From contig NZ_QGOL01000007.1 in assembly GCF_003259255.1 (NCBI RefSeq), forward strand, positions 372,001 through 436,000: DNA of 64,000 bases. The letters are read 5' to 3'. Below the pieces are notes generated by a model. That model did no database searches, had not been told where the DNA came from, and saw nothing but the letters and a program-made list of their open reading frames with translations. Position 1 is the first letter of the stretch. Each line of letters starts with the position of its first letter. This stretch comes from Algoriphagus litoralis. Its GTDB lineage: Bacteria; Bacteroidota; Bacteroidia; Cytophagales; Cyclobacteriaceae. Below, in pieces: positions 53,290 through 61,379 of the stretch. The translations under genes were made by a program, and so were the position numbers.

Positions 53290-54507
53290 CTAAAATCGAA
53301 ATCCAACTCCAAACCCTAAATCTAACTTGTGGTAATTGGCGGTATTTGTACCCGCTTTCACTGAATAATAATCTCCCAAATGCCTGAAAATGGCTGAAAA
53401 TGTCATCGCTCGATTTGAAGGTAAATTAACCAACAATCCAGCCTGTGCATGGTAAAAAAATCCTCCGTTTTTGATCGTGGTAAAACTCCCTTCCTCCAAT
53501 GTTACCCGTTCGGAAAAGGATACCCGCTCATCCTGAATGGCGAATTTTGAATCGGAAATGGATACACCATACCCTCCGCCGATTCCTACGAAAAAGTCTT
53601 TTTTTCGGGTTTTGAACAAAGAATAATTGATGGATATCGGTAGGGAAACGAAGGAATGCGAAATCTCCTCTGTACCGGACCGCTGAATGGAGGAAGTGTT
53701 GTATTGCGTTTCCCAAGTAAGTTTGGAAGTCTCAAATGAAAGCCCTGCATCTGCCGAAAAGCGTGGATACTTGCGAAGGGAATGGACACTCAATCCTGCA
53801 TACCCCTGAATGACTGGTGAGGAAGTCAGTACATCCTTTCTGTCCCTGGTTTTGATATGGCTTTTGATTCCTGATTCAAATACAGCGAGCCTTCCTATCG
53901 GTGACAAAATATAGGCTGGTCTGGCTTTTCCATAAAAAGTGAACTCTCCGCCTTTGCACTCATAGTACTTGCTGAAAAGCCACACCAAATCATCTTCATT
54001 CAATTTAGCCCCACGAATCTGGGAAGACACACGCTTTTGGCAATTTCCCTGCATCAATTCCATAAGCGTCTCCTTGTATGGTTTAGAAGTCCCTCCCCCG
54101 ATTGATTCTGGTTTGTCAGTCAAGCGCTTCATATCCTCTTCCTTCCCTGCATAAAAAGCATCTTTGCCCCTACCCAGTAGCAACTCCCCTTCATAGAAAA
54201 CCTGGATAAATTGCTTCCCATCAGGGGAGGGTAAATCAAGACTTTTGAAAAATTCCCCCGTACCCAAACCGAATGACTGGATATCTTCAGGAGAGTAAAC
54301 TTCAGTTTCACCCCTTCTCAAAAACTCGATTTTATCAAAATCCAACTGCCCCATTGTCCGGATCACAGTACCGTCAAAGCGTCGCCCGTTTTTTAGAATG
54401 ACGTAATCTTCTACTTGGACAGCAACAGAATTTTGGGCAAAACTGTGGAAGGAAAAACAAAAAATAAGCAGAAAGAAGACTGCGGAAAGTCTGGAAAATA
54501 AAGTCAT
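53290..54507 (-). CDS. Exported protein with outer-membrane beta-barrel C-terminus
   Basis: A 405-residue protein with a signal peptide ending at SFAQ (residue 25). The N-terminal 60 residues include VILKNGRRFDGTVIRT, like a small beta-rich RNA-binding-type or DUF-like motif. The C-terminal half alternates hydrophobic strands and ends GFGVGFRF, with the terminal Phe of outer-membrane barrels. It precedes the lipoprotein gene by 2 bp on the same strand, so the pair may work together at the outer membrane. Confidence 0.7.
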   Translation of the reverse strand: MTLFSRLSAVFFLLIFCFSFHSFAQNSVAVQVEDYVILKNGRRFDGTVIRTMGQLDFDKIEFLRRGETEVYSPEDIQSFGLGTGEFFKSLDLPSPDGKQFIQVFYEGELLLGRGKDAFYAGKEEDMKRLTDKPESIGGGTSKPYKETLMELMQGNCQKRVSSQIRGAKLNEDDLVWLFSKYYECKGGEFTFYGKARPAYILSPIGRLAVFESGIKSHIKTRDRKDVLTSSPVIQGYAGLSVHSLRKYPRFSADAGLSFETSKLTWETQYNTSSIQRSGTEEISHSFVSLPISINYSLFKTRKKDFFVGIGGGYGVSISDSKFAIQDERVSFSERVTLEEGSFTTIKNGGFFYHAQAGLLVNLPSNRAMTFSAIFRHLGDYYSVKAGTNTANYHKLDLGFGVGFRF

Positions 54508-54555
54508 AGGTTCATCTCAAATCAATGGAATAAATCTCAACGCAAGATGATGAAC

Positions 54556-54563
54556 CAAATTTA
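54556..54563 (-). promoter_or_regulatory. Putative -7 element of the barrel/lipoprotein operon
   Basis: On the minus strand TAAATTTG, an exact TAnnTTTG. No good -33 TTTG was found at 19-21 bp. The predicted start is near 54549, about 42 nt before the ATG at 54507. Confidence 0.35.
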
Positions 54564-54679
54564 TAATCCACTTATGGTTGAAATTCACACAAAGAAGCAG
54601 GCTTAGTTTGAATTTGCAAAACCAAAAAGATAGCACTACAAGAAATTTCTTTTAATCCATTGATTTTCAGAAAATAAAA

Positions 54680-54703
54680 AATCCAGATCGACTGATCTGG
54701 ATT
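54680..54703 (-). terminator. Intrinsic terminator of the dxr-rseP operon
   Basis: A perfect 10-bp stem (AATCCAGATC / GATCTGGATT) with an AGTC/GACT loop. On the minus strand a run of six T follows. It lies 25 bp after the rseP stop codon. Confidence 0.9.
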
Positions 54704-54728
54704 CCTATTTTGTGGATTTGAAGCGGAC

Positions 54729-56042
54729 TTAAGAAAACAGCTTCAGGATATCATTTCCTATCGCAAAAACCATCAACACCAACAGGATTGCCATGCCCAC
54801 TTTCTGCGCATTTTCTAGAAACTTGTCCGATGGCGCTCTGCCAGATACCATTTCATAAAGGAGAAATACCACATGCCCACCGTCCAAAGCCGGAATCGGC
54901 AGCAAATTCATAAATGCCAAAATCATGGAAATCAGACCGGTCAAGCTCCAAAACTTTACCCAATCCCAGATGGGACCGTACATTTTTGCCATACCGACAA
55001 AACTGCTTACGTTTTTAGTAGACACTTCGCCTGTAAACATCTTTCCTAGCGCTTTTGCATTCACGATCACCACGCTAAAAGCTCTGGATGTCCCTTTGCT
55101 GACTGCTTCTGCAAAACCATATTCTCTGCGTGTCGGCTCGATTAATGGCTTAACAGCTATCCCAATTCGCGCTTCATCAGTCACCGGAATGGCAAGTGTA
55201 TCAATTTTTGATTCCCGTTGCCTTACGATTTGTGCGGTTTTGCCGATGAGCGGTTGCAGGGCAGACTGCATCTCATCAAAGTATTCAACAGGCTGGTTAT
55301 TCACGGCCAGAATCTTGTCCCCAGGTTCAATACCCGCGGATTCGGCTCCACTTTCTTTGTCCACTGCTCCTACTTCAAAAGGAAATCGGATCTGAACAAA
55401 CTTGTTAAAAGATTCCTCAGTGTTGAACGTATTGATGAACCCTCTCGGGATTTCTATTTTGATTTGCTCGCCATTTCGGTCCACTGTATAGTACCCATTT
55501 TCGCTGAGCAAAGCAGATCCGCTCGTCAGGTCATTGATACCCTGATAGGGTTGTCCGTTGATATCAAGAACCTTATCTCCGGTCTTGAAACCGATCATCT
55601 CCCCATATTCGTAGGCGACAATTCCATTTTGGATGACTTGATCTCTTGAGTAAAAAGTCTCCCCGTTGTGGTAAACCAAGGCTACGAAAATGATAATCCC
55701 CGTGATCACGTTGACTATGATACCTCCAAGCATGACGATCAGACGTTGCCAGGCGGGTTTGGAGCGAAACTCCCAAGGCTGTGGCTCTGAAGCCATCTGC
55801 TCGGTGTCCATGGATTCGTCCACCATTCCGGAGATTTTCACAAATCCTCCCAAAGGAATCGCCCCTATCGAATATTCGGTCTCTCCCCACTGAAAGCCAG
55901 CGATTTTGGGAGGAAAACCTATTGAAAATTTCTCTACTCTCATGCCAAACATCTTGGCAGTAAGCAAGTGACCCAATTCATGAAGCCCTACCAGGATCGA
56001 CAATCCCAGGAGCAGTTGGCCCACCATAATCAATGTTTCCAT
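54729..56042 (-). CDS. rseP: RIP metalloprotease RseP (site-2 protease)
   Basis: A 437-residue inner-membrane zinc protease. It has HELGH at residues 21-25 in the first membrane segment, MRVEKFSIGFPPKI, one or two PDZ domains (about 120-290, with KSGAESAGIEPGDKI), and the third metal ligand in MNLLPIPALDGGH near 375. RseP cleaves membrane-bound regulators such as anti-sigma factors and signal-peptide remnants. It overlaps the end of dxr by 1 bp (TAATG), a common pairing in this phylum, as far as I know. Confidence 0.95.
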   Translation of the reverse strand: METLIMVGQLLLGLSILVGLHELGHLLTAKMFGMRVEKFSIGFPPKIAGFQWGETEYSIGAIPLGGFVKISGMVDESMDTEQMASEPQPWEFRSKPAWQRLIVMLGGIIVNVITGIIIFVALVYHNGETFYSRDQVIQNGIVAYEYGEMIGFKTGDKVLDINGQPYQGINDLTSGSALLSENGYYTVDRNGEQIKIEIPRGFINTFNTEESFNKFVQIRFPFEVGAVDKESGAESAGIEPGDKILAVNNQPVEYFDEMQSALQPLIGKTAQIVRQRESKIDTLAIPVTDEARIGIAVKPLIEPTRREYGFAEAVSKGTSRAFSVVIVNAKALGKMFTGEVSTKNVSSFVGMAKMYGPIWDWVKFWSLTGLISMILAFMNLLPIPALDGGHVVFLLYEMVSGRAPSDKFLENAQKVGMAILLVLMVFAIGNDILKLFS

Positions 56043-57208
56043 TATACTTTACGCTTAATTAGTTGTGTTGTAATTGTTCTAGCCTCTTCGTCTGTACCAA
56101 TGTAATCTTCCAAACTAGGACGGGCAATAAAGGTTGCTTTTTCCAAAGTCTCTTCGATCAGATCAGACATTTCCAGAAATCCCACTTCTCTATTCAGGAA
56201 AGCTGCGACCGCTATTTCGTTAGCCGCATTTAGGATACAGGGGGCGTTTCCTCCTTTTGCTAAAGCATCAAATGCCAGCTGAAGGTTCCGAAACGTTTTC
56301 AAATCCGGCTGCTCAAAGGTTAATTGAGGATAATTCATGAAATCAAAGCGCTCAAAGTCGCTTTTCAACCGATCCGGAAAACTGAGTGCAAACTGAATCG
56401 GGATACGCATATCAGGCAAGCCGAGTTGTGCTTTGATCGAACCGTCCTCAAATTGCACCAAGGAATGGATGATGCTCTGCGGATGGACGATGACTTCGAT
56501 TTGTTCGGTTTTCAAGCCAAAAAGCCATTTTGCCTCGATCACTTCTAGGCCTTTGTTCATCAAGGAAGCAGAATCGATCGTGATCTTGGCACCCATGTCC
56601 CAGTTGGGATGCTTCAGCGCTTGCTCTCGCGTGACTGTTTCGAGAAAAGCCCGATCTTTTCCGCGAAAAGGCCCACCAGAAGCAGTCAGAATGATTTTCT
56701 CAATTGGATTTTGGTATTCACCCACTAGACATTGGAAAATCGCCGAATGCTCGGAGTCCACCGGAAAAATGTTAACCCGATTTTCTTTGGCCAAAGCGGT
56801 GATTATCTCACCTGCAACCACCAAGGTTTCTTTATTCGCCAAGGCAATTTGCTTGCCTGCCTTGATCGCATTTACAGTAGGAATCAAACCCGAATAGCCA
56901 ACCAATGCTGTCAAGACTACATCGATGGTCTCCATTTCCACGATTTGTGCGATGGCTTTTTGCCCAGCAAAGACCTTGATATCGTGAGGTAGAAGTGCCT
57001 CTTTAACTTTCTGGTAATTGGCTTCATTTCCGATGACCACAGCATTTGGATTAAACTCCAAAGCTTGCGCGATCAGCAAATCGCAGTTGTTCTGGGCTGT
57101 AAGCACCTCCACGGAAAAAGTCTCGGGATGCTGACGAACCACCTCCAGGGTTTGAGTACCGATGCTTCCGGTACTTCCCAGGATGGCTACGCGCTTAATT
57201 TCTGTCAT
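56042..57208 (-). CDS. dxr: 1-deoxy-D-xylulose 5-phosphate reductoisomerase
   Basis: A 388-residue NADPH-dependent enzyme of the MEP isoprenoid pathway, turning DXP into MEP. It has the NADPH-binding GSTGSIGTQTLEVV at residues 10-23, LANKETLVVAG near 120, the metal-binding VDSEHSAIFQCL near 150, the flexible ASGGPFRG loop near 180 and the substrate loop NWDMGAKITIDSASLMNKGLEVIEA. It is followed by rseP with a 1-bp overlap, so the two are translationally coupled. Confidence 0.97.
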   Translation of the reverse strand: MTEIKRVAILGSTGSIGTQTLEVVRQHPETFSVEVLTAQNNCDLLIAQALEFNPNAVVIGNEANYQKVKEALLPHDIKVFAGQKAIAQIVEMETIDVVLTALVGYSGLIPTVNAIKAGKQIALANKETLVVAGEIITALAKENRVNIFPVDSEHSAIFQCLVGEYQNPIEKIILTASGGPFRGKDRAFLETVTREQALKHPNWDMGAKITIDSASLMNKGLEVIEAKWLFGLKTEQIEVIVHPQSIIHSLVQFEDGSIKAQLGLPDMRIPIQFALSFPDRLKSDFERFDFMNYPQLTFEQPDLKTFRNLQLAFDALAKGGNAPCILNAANEIAVAAFLNREVGFLEMSDLIEETLEKATFIARPSLEDYIGTDEEARTITTQLIKRKV

Positions 57209-57271
57209 TCGAAGGGGGTTACATGCTGTATCAAAACTTCAGTTTTTTGCCAAAGTTCTTTTTCAGGCTGA

Positions 57272-57279
57272 CAAAATTA
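57272..57279 (-). promoter_or_regulatory. Putative -7 element of the dxr-rseP operon
   Basis: On the minus strand TAATTTTG, an exact TAnnTTTG match. No TTTG was seen at the usual spacing. The predicted start is near 57265, about 57 nt before the dxr ATG at 57208. Confidence 0.4.
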
Positions 57280-57430
57280 CCAATTGACCAGACTTTTCCT
57301 TGTACATCTCGTCACTTTTTGGCAATTGGGATGATTTTTGGAATTTATCGGTCGATCCAGACCTCTTAAAAATTGTGAAGGGTTTGTACCGAAGAAACTA
57401 TTAGCCCACTTATTGAGTACCTATTTTACT

Positions 57431-58876
57431 ATGAACTCACTCATTAAATCTATCGGATTACCGTTTCTGGCAGGGATTGCCGGAGCGGCATGTTGGTCCT
57501 TAGTAGAAGTCAATTCACCTCAATCCTCCGAAAACAGCTTCATAGAACCGACGCGAAGTGAGATGCAGTTTGCATCTTCTTATCAGCCCAACACCTCTAT
57601 TCCTCCCACAGAAGTTCCGCTCTCTTTTGTAGAAGCTTCGCAAAACAGTACCGAGTCGGTCGTGTTTATCAAGAATTTTTCCGGAACTGACCCGCGTCGC
57701 TATAGCATGTTCGACTATTTCTTTGGTACAGGTCCAACCCAGCAAGTGAGCACTGGATCCGGTGTGATCATTTCCAAGGACGGCTACATCATCACCAACA
57801 ATCACGTCATTGACCGAGCCGAGACCATCGAGGTGGTCCATCAGAAGCGAACTTACTCGGCCAAACTAGTCGGGACGGACAAAAATACAGACATCGCCGT
57901 ACTCAAAATCGAAGCGCAAAACCTTCCTGAGATCAAAGTCGGAAATAGCCGCAACCTAAAAATCGGAGAATGGGTACTAGCGGTGGGTAACCCTTTCAAC
58001 TTGACTTCTACTGTCACAGCAGGAATTGTATCTGCCAAAGAGCGGCAGATCAATATTCTCGGCGGAGATTTTCCGCTGGAAAGCTTTATCCAAACCGACG
58101 CTCCAATTAACCCCGGAAACTCAGGTGGCGCGCTCGTAAACGTCAATGGAGAATTGGTGGGAATCAATACTGCGATCCTATCCCGAACGGGGTCTTACAC
58201 CGGCTATGGGTTTGCTGTGCCTGTGGATATCGCTCTGAAAATCTCCAATGACCTGATCAAATACGGAGAAGTGCAGAAAGCAATTCCCGGAATCGATGTG
58301 GTGGAATTGACTCCTGAATTGGCAGAAGAGATGAAACTAAAATCTCTTGATGGGGTGATCGTGACGCACGTACTTCGAGAAGGATCAGCTGCCAAAGTCG
58401 GTCTTCAAAAGGATGACGTGATCACCAAAATTGCCGATTGGAAAATCACTGGTAAGGGAAGTTTTGAGGAAGCACTCTCCTATTTCTATCCAGGTGACAA
58501 AGTGAACGTGGAATACATGCGGGGAGGAAGCTTAAAGTCCGCTCAACTTACCCTACAAAACTTAGAAGGTGAAGAAGGTGTAATCAAGCGGGAATTTTTC
58601 ACTTCGGGACTCCTTGGAGCAAAACTCGAAGCTGTAAATACTATCGAACGGGACCGGCTCAAAATCCCCTATGGTGTCAAAATCACTTCCATGACAAGAG
58701 GTTATCTCCGGGATCTTGGCTTCCGGGATGGCTATGTGATCACCCATATCAATCAGGTGCCTGCCAAAGATCCAAAAGCTGCAGGGAAATACTTGGAGGA
58801 ATTCAGCGGGAAACTTCGACTGGAAGGTGTCGCACCAAATGGTCAGCCGTTTATGCAGAGTTATAATGTGAGGTGA
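57431..58876 (+). CDS. HtrA-type trypsin-like serine protease
   Basis: The 481-residue form starts at the ATG at 57431, opening a membrane signal (residues 5-25). The catalytic triad is His125 (NNHVID), Asp154 (NTDIAVLK) and Ser231 (GNSGGALV), and two PDZ domains follow (near 290-380 and 385-480). It is a paralogue of DegQ at 40715; the N-terminal acidic/Ser-rich linker and the second PDZ region differ most. It probably shares protein quality control in the periplasm. It is monocistronic. Confidence 0.92.
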   Translation: MNSLIKSIGLPFLAGIAGAACWSLVEVNSPQSSENSFIEPTRSEMQFASSYQPNTSIPPTEVPLSFVEASQNSTESVVFIKNFSGTDPRRYSMFDYFFGTGPTQQVSTGSGVIISKDGYIITNNHVIDRAETIEVVHQKRTYSAKLVGTDKNTDIAVLKIEAQNLPEIKVGNSRNLKIGEWVLAVGNPFNLTSTVTAGIVSAKERQINILGGDFPLESFIQTDAPINPGNSGGALVNVNGELVGINTAILSRTGSYTGYGFAVPVDIALKISNDLIKYGEVQKAIPGIDVVELTPELAEEMKLKSLDGVIVTHVLREGSAAKVGLQKDDVITKIADWKITGKGSFEEALSYFYPGDKVNVEYMRGGSLKSAQLTLQNLEGEEGVIKREFFTSGLLGAKLEAVNTIERDRLKIPYGVKITSMTRGYLRDLGFRDGYVITHINQVPAKDPKAAGKYLEEFSGKLRLEGVAPNGQPFMQSYNVR

Positions 58877-58919
58877 TTTGAGAATAGGTAATTTGTTCAA
58901 GAAAATGGTATATTGAACT

Positions 58920-59255
58920 ATGCATTCAGATTTGAAAAAGCTTCTAAACTTGGAAAATCTAATCCCCCTTTTGGAAATCCATCAGGTAAAAAAAGCCTAT
59001 GTTTTTGGGTCTATCCTCACTGAGAAATTTAACCCAACTAGAAGTGATTTTGACTTTCTGGTAGAAATTGAGGAGTCCGATCCAATAGTTAAAGGTGAAC
59101 TCTTGATGAGTCTTTGGGATAAATTGGAAGGTTTGACTAATCGGCGAGTGGATCTTCTTACTCCTGATAGCTTGAAAAATCCTATTCTTAGAAAATCAAT
59201 TGATGCAAATAAAGTGATGATCTATGACAGATCGGGAGCAGAAGTATTTAATTGA
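58920..59255 (+). CDS. mntA: MntA-type nucleotidyltransferase (antitoxin)
   Basis: A 111-residue minimal nucleotidyltransferase. The active site is seen in YVFGSILTEKFNPTRSDFDFLVE near 28-50, i.e. GS followed after about ten residues by D-F-D, then RRVDLLTPDSLKNP near 78-90. In studied MntA-HepT pairs, MntA transfers AMP onto a Tyr of HepT and so silences the toxin. Its 3' end overlaps the hepT start by 32 bp, as usual for these pairs. Confidence 0.88.
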   Translation: MHSDLKKLLNLENLIPLLEIHQVKKAYVFGSILTEKFNPTRSDFDFLVEIEESDPIVKGELLMSLWDKLEGLTNRRVDLLTPDSLKNPILRKSIDANKVMIYDRSGAEVFN

Positions 59256-59558
59256 TATTCTAAAATCTTGTGAAAGAATTATCGATTTTGTGGGAGCTCA
59301 ATCGTTCACCGATTTTCTAAAGGATTATAAAACTCAATCTGCAATAGAAAGGCAACTAGGAATAATTGGAGAAGCACTAAGTCAATTTAGAAAGACAGAT
59401 TCTAGCCTGAGGCTGAAAAGTCAAAATAAGATCATTGGACTTAGAAACCGACTAATTCATGCCTAGATGGGATTGATCTTAATATTATTTGGGCGATTGT
59501 CAAGAATCATCTCCCCCATTTGAAAGAAGAAGTAGCCGAAAAATTAAACTCAAAATGA
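59224..59558 (+). pseudogene. hepT: HepT-type HEPN toxin, frameshifted at the conserved tyrosine
   Basis: From the ATG at 59224 the frame runs 80 codons, MTDREQKYLIDILKSCERI to GLRNRLIHA, then meets TAG at 59464-59466. Adding one base to read TAT or TAC would restore the frame to DGIDLNIIW...LKEEVAEKLNSK and a TGA at 59556-59558, giving the usual HepT length of about 110 residues. The break lies in the RN...H-A-Y motif, exactly at the Tyr codon. The R-x4-H core of the RNase motif (R71...H) is kept, so a truncated product could still be partly active. Confidence 0.85.
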
Positions 59559-59971
59559 AGACTTTACCGCAAACTTGTGAACAGTGCCTCGAGGAATTCA
59601 GCACTGCCTTGGAGGAATTGGCGATTTATGCAACCCGCGGTGAAAAAACCGGATATACCGAAAGCCAATCGAGAGATTTGATTATAAATTTTGAAGTAGC
59701 ACATGAACTGGCTTTGAAAGTCATCGCAAAGTATTTCGAAAGACATAAAAAAGGCCCTTTTTCAGGTTCCAGAGACGCAACTGTTGAGGCTTTCCATGCC
59801 GAGTTGATTGATGACGGCAAATCTTGGCTGGACATGATCATCGACCGCATCCAGTATAATCCTGTCTATAACATTGATACGCAATCCAACTTCTTGGAGA
59901 ATATCCGCAAAAGATACATTAGGCTTTTGGAGCGATTTGAGCGAACTATGGTGAAAAAGCTGGAGGAGTGA
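59555..59971 (+). CDS. HI0074-type nucleotidyltransferase-substrate-binding protein (HEPN fold)
   Basis: A 138-residue all-helical protein starting at the ATG at 59555, whose start overlaps the restored hepT stop as ATGA. It has the HI0074/NTase_sub_bind pattern: LEEFSTALEELA, RDLIINFEVAHELALKVIAKYF near 48-70, SRDATVEAFHAELIDDG and a C-terminal IRKRYIRLLERFE. Such proteins normally pair with a separate HI0073-type nucleotidyltransferase. No such gene follows here, so it may use the upstream MntA or be an orphan. Confidence 0.82.
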   Translation: MKTLPQTCEQCLEEFSTALEELAIYATRGEKTGYTESQSRDLIINFEVAHELALKVIAKYFERHKKGPFSGSRDATVEAFHAELIDDGKSWLDMIIDRIQYNPVYNIDTQSNFLENIRKRYIRLLERFERTMVKKLEE

Positions 59972-60172
59972 TTTTGATGTCTATTATCAAATCAGAATTG
60001 CATCAAATCCAGCTTATATAGAGAAAATCTATCGCAATACACAAAAGTCGCAACCTACATGGAATTGATTCCTCTAAAGTGGCTCTTTTCATGGGATTTG
60101 AATGGAAAAATCTATGACGCTCAAGTTGTTGAATTCAATACTCTTAATAGATTTCAAAAAAAATCTGCGAAA

Positions 60173-60193
60173 ACCTGCCTGCAGCAGGCAGGT
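60173..60193. repeat. Perfect 21-bp palindrome of the ACCTGCCTGC type
   Basis: Arms ACCTGCCTGC and GCAGGCAGGT with a single central A. It has flanking A- and T-runs. A related hairpin follows at 60220. Confidence 0.85.
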
Positions 60194-60219
60194 CTGTGTT
60201 TTTTTCTATGTAAAACTTG

Positions 60220-60235
60220 CCTGACGGCAGTCAGG
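60220..60235. repeat. Second, shorter palindrome of the same type
   Basis: Arms CCTGAC and GTCAGG with a GGCA loop, in the context TTGCCTGAC...GTCAGGTCTGC, similar to the palindrome at 60173. The TCTGCGG after it matches the sequence just before the first palindrome (AATCTGCG). Confidence 0.7.
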
Positions 60236-60258
60236 TCTGCGGGAAAAAATTCAAAAAA

Positions 60259-60280
60259 AGCCCGATCCACGGACCGGGCT
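60259..60280. terminator. Bidirectional terminator of the B12 operon
   Basis: The stem AGCCCG-A-TCC / GGA-C-CGGGCT has one mismatch and an AC loop. On the minus strand a run of seven T follows, ending the btuB operon; the plus strand ends in TAATTTTT. Confidence 0.85.
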
Positions 60281-60290
60281 AATTTTTCAA

Positions 60291-60326
60291 TCTTTCAATC
60301 CGCCACGGCGGAAAAGTCTTTCAATC
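60291..60326. repeat. Palindrome flanked by 10-bp direct repeats
   Basis: TCTTTCAATC occurs at 60291-60300 and again at 60317-60326. Between them lies CGCCACGGCGGAAAAG, which with the T-C of the first repeat forms the palindrome TCCGCC-AC-GGCGGA (60299-60312). It lies 6 bp beyond the end of the btuG-like gene. Confidence 0.7.
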
Positions 60327-60332
60327 TTCAAA

Positions 60333-61379
60333 TTACCTGAATAAAAATCCCGAAGGACCTCTTCCCACTTCCATATTAGTCACCTCTGTTCCGTCTTTGC
60401 TGTAAACTGTGACAGATCCATTCCCCTGGAAACCATTTGAATTGGTGACGTAAATTTCCTCACGCTGCAGATCATAGCCGATGCCATAGAATCCCGAACC
60501 TGTCTTCCAGTCTGGAATAAAGATTGATTCAAAAAGAGAAAAGATCGTAATACCATCGCTATAATCTGGCCACCCAGAACTGGTCAAAATATAAATCCGA
60601 TCCTCCTCATCCAATGCAATCCGGCTGGTAGCATTAGCCAAAGGCATTTCCTGCGAATTCTGTTTGGTCAGATTATCCAAATGGAAAGACTGGAAATAAA
60701 TCATATTCGCATCATAAGAATACACCCACAGATCGCCTCGCGCTTCAAAAAACTGTGCAGGCTTCCCCGAGACCTCGATTGTCTTGGTGATTGTTTCTGT
60801 CTCAGCATCGATGATTTCGATTTTCCCCTCTTCTGAGCCCGCGACGAACACATATTTCCCTACAGCAAACAGGTCTTCCGGCTTATTTGACACTTCAATT
60901 TTCTTTTTCACCACTCCTCCATCCAAACTGGAAACCACAGCGACATAAGAATCAGGTGTATTGTAATCCGCATCGTAAGGCCCATAATCCGAAATAAACA
61001 ACTTGCCTCGGGACGTAGCTAGCGATCTTGGCTGATCCAAGTCACCGATCACTGCACCAATGGATTTGAAATCTCCCGGATTGACGATTTCCACTTTTCC
61101 GGTATTGGCTACCAGATAAACTCGGTCTTCTTCGATAACAATATCTTCCAAAAGACCTGCAAAAGGACGATTGTTTTCTGCCTCAAAGATGTTTTCTTTC
61201 ATCTCTCCAGTGGCCGGATCCAAGTGAAAAACCTCTCCGTCATTTGTGCCAAATGCTCCTTCGTTCATGATCAGAACCCCAGTGTCATAGACACCAAGGG
61301 GACGTTCGCTGCCCGATTCCTCGCAGGAAAACAATAGAAAAATGAGAGCCAAAGCTCCTAGTTGGTTTTTGTAATTCAT
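60333..61379 (-). CDS. BtuG-like B12-binding surface lipoprotein
   Basis: A 348-residue protein with lipobox LFSC (Cys19) and a seven-bladed beta-propeller of the YncE/DUF5074 type (VYLVANTGKVEIVNPG, KLFISDYGPYD, YVFVAGSEEGKIEIIDAET, RIYILTSSGWPDYSDG). Its ATG overlaps the stop of the btuB gene by 4 bp and it shares the cobalamin riboswitch. In Bacteroides, BtuG is a propeller lipoprotein beside BtuB that binds B12 with very high affinity on the cell surface; context makes this a likely counterpart. Confidence 0.78.
   Translation of the reverse strand: MNYKNQLGALALIFLLFSCEESGSERPLGVYDTGVLIMNEGAFGTNDGEVFHLDPATGEMKENIFEAENNRPFAGLLEDIVIEEDRVYLVANTGKVEIVNPGDFKSIGAVIGDLDQPRSLATSRGKLFISDYGPYDADYNTPDSYVAVVSSLDGGVVKKKIEVSNKPEDLFAVGKYVFVAGSEEGKIEIIDAETETITKTIEVSGKPAQFFEARGDLWVYSYDANMIYFQSFHLDNLTKQNSQEMPLANATSRIALDEEDRIYILTSSGWPDYSDGITIFSLFESIFIPDWKTGSGFYGIGYDLQREEIYVTNSNGFQGNGSVTVYSKDGTEVTNMEVGRGPSGFLFR

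Larger units (their letters stand above)
59972..60332. other. Repeat-bearing intergenic region
   Basis: A 361-bp gap with three short palindromes and one terminator, described separately. A 93-codon ORF (60059-60340) reads across them and is not called. Nothing else was recognised. Confidence 0.6.

Noticed and set aside
60059-60340. 93-codon ORF over the repeat cluster
   Set aside because: Two thirds of it translate palindromes and the terminator; only the first 30 codons could be real and they have no support.
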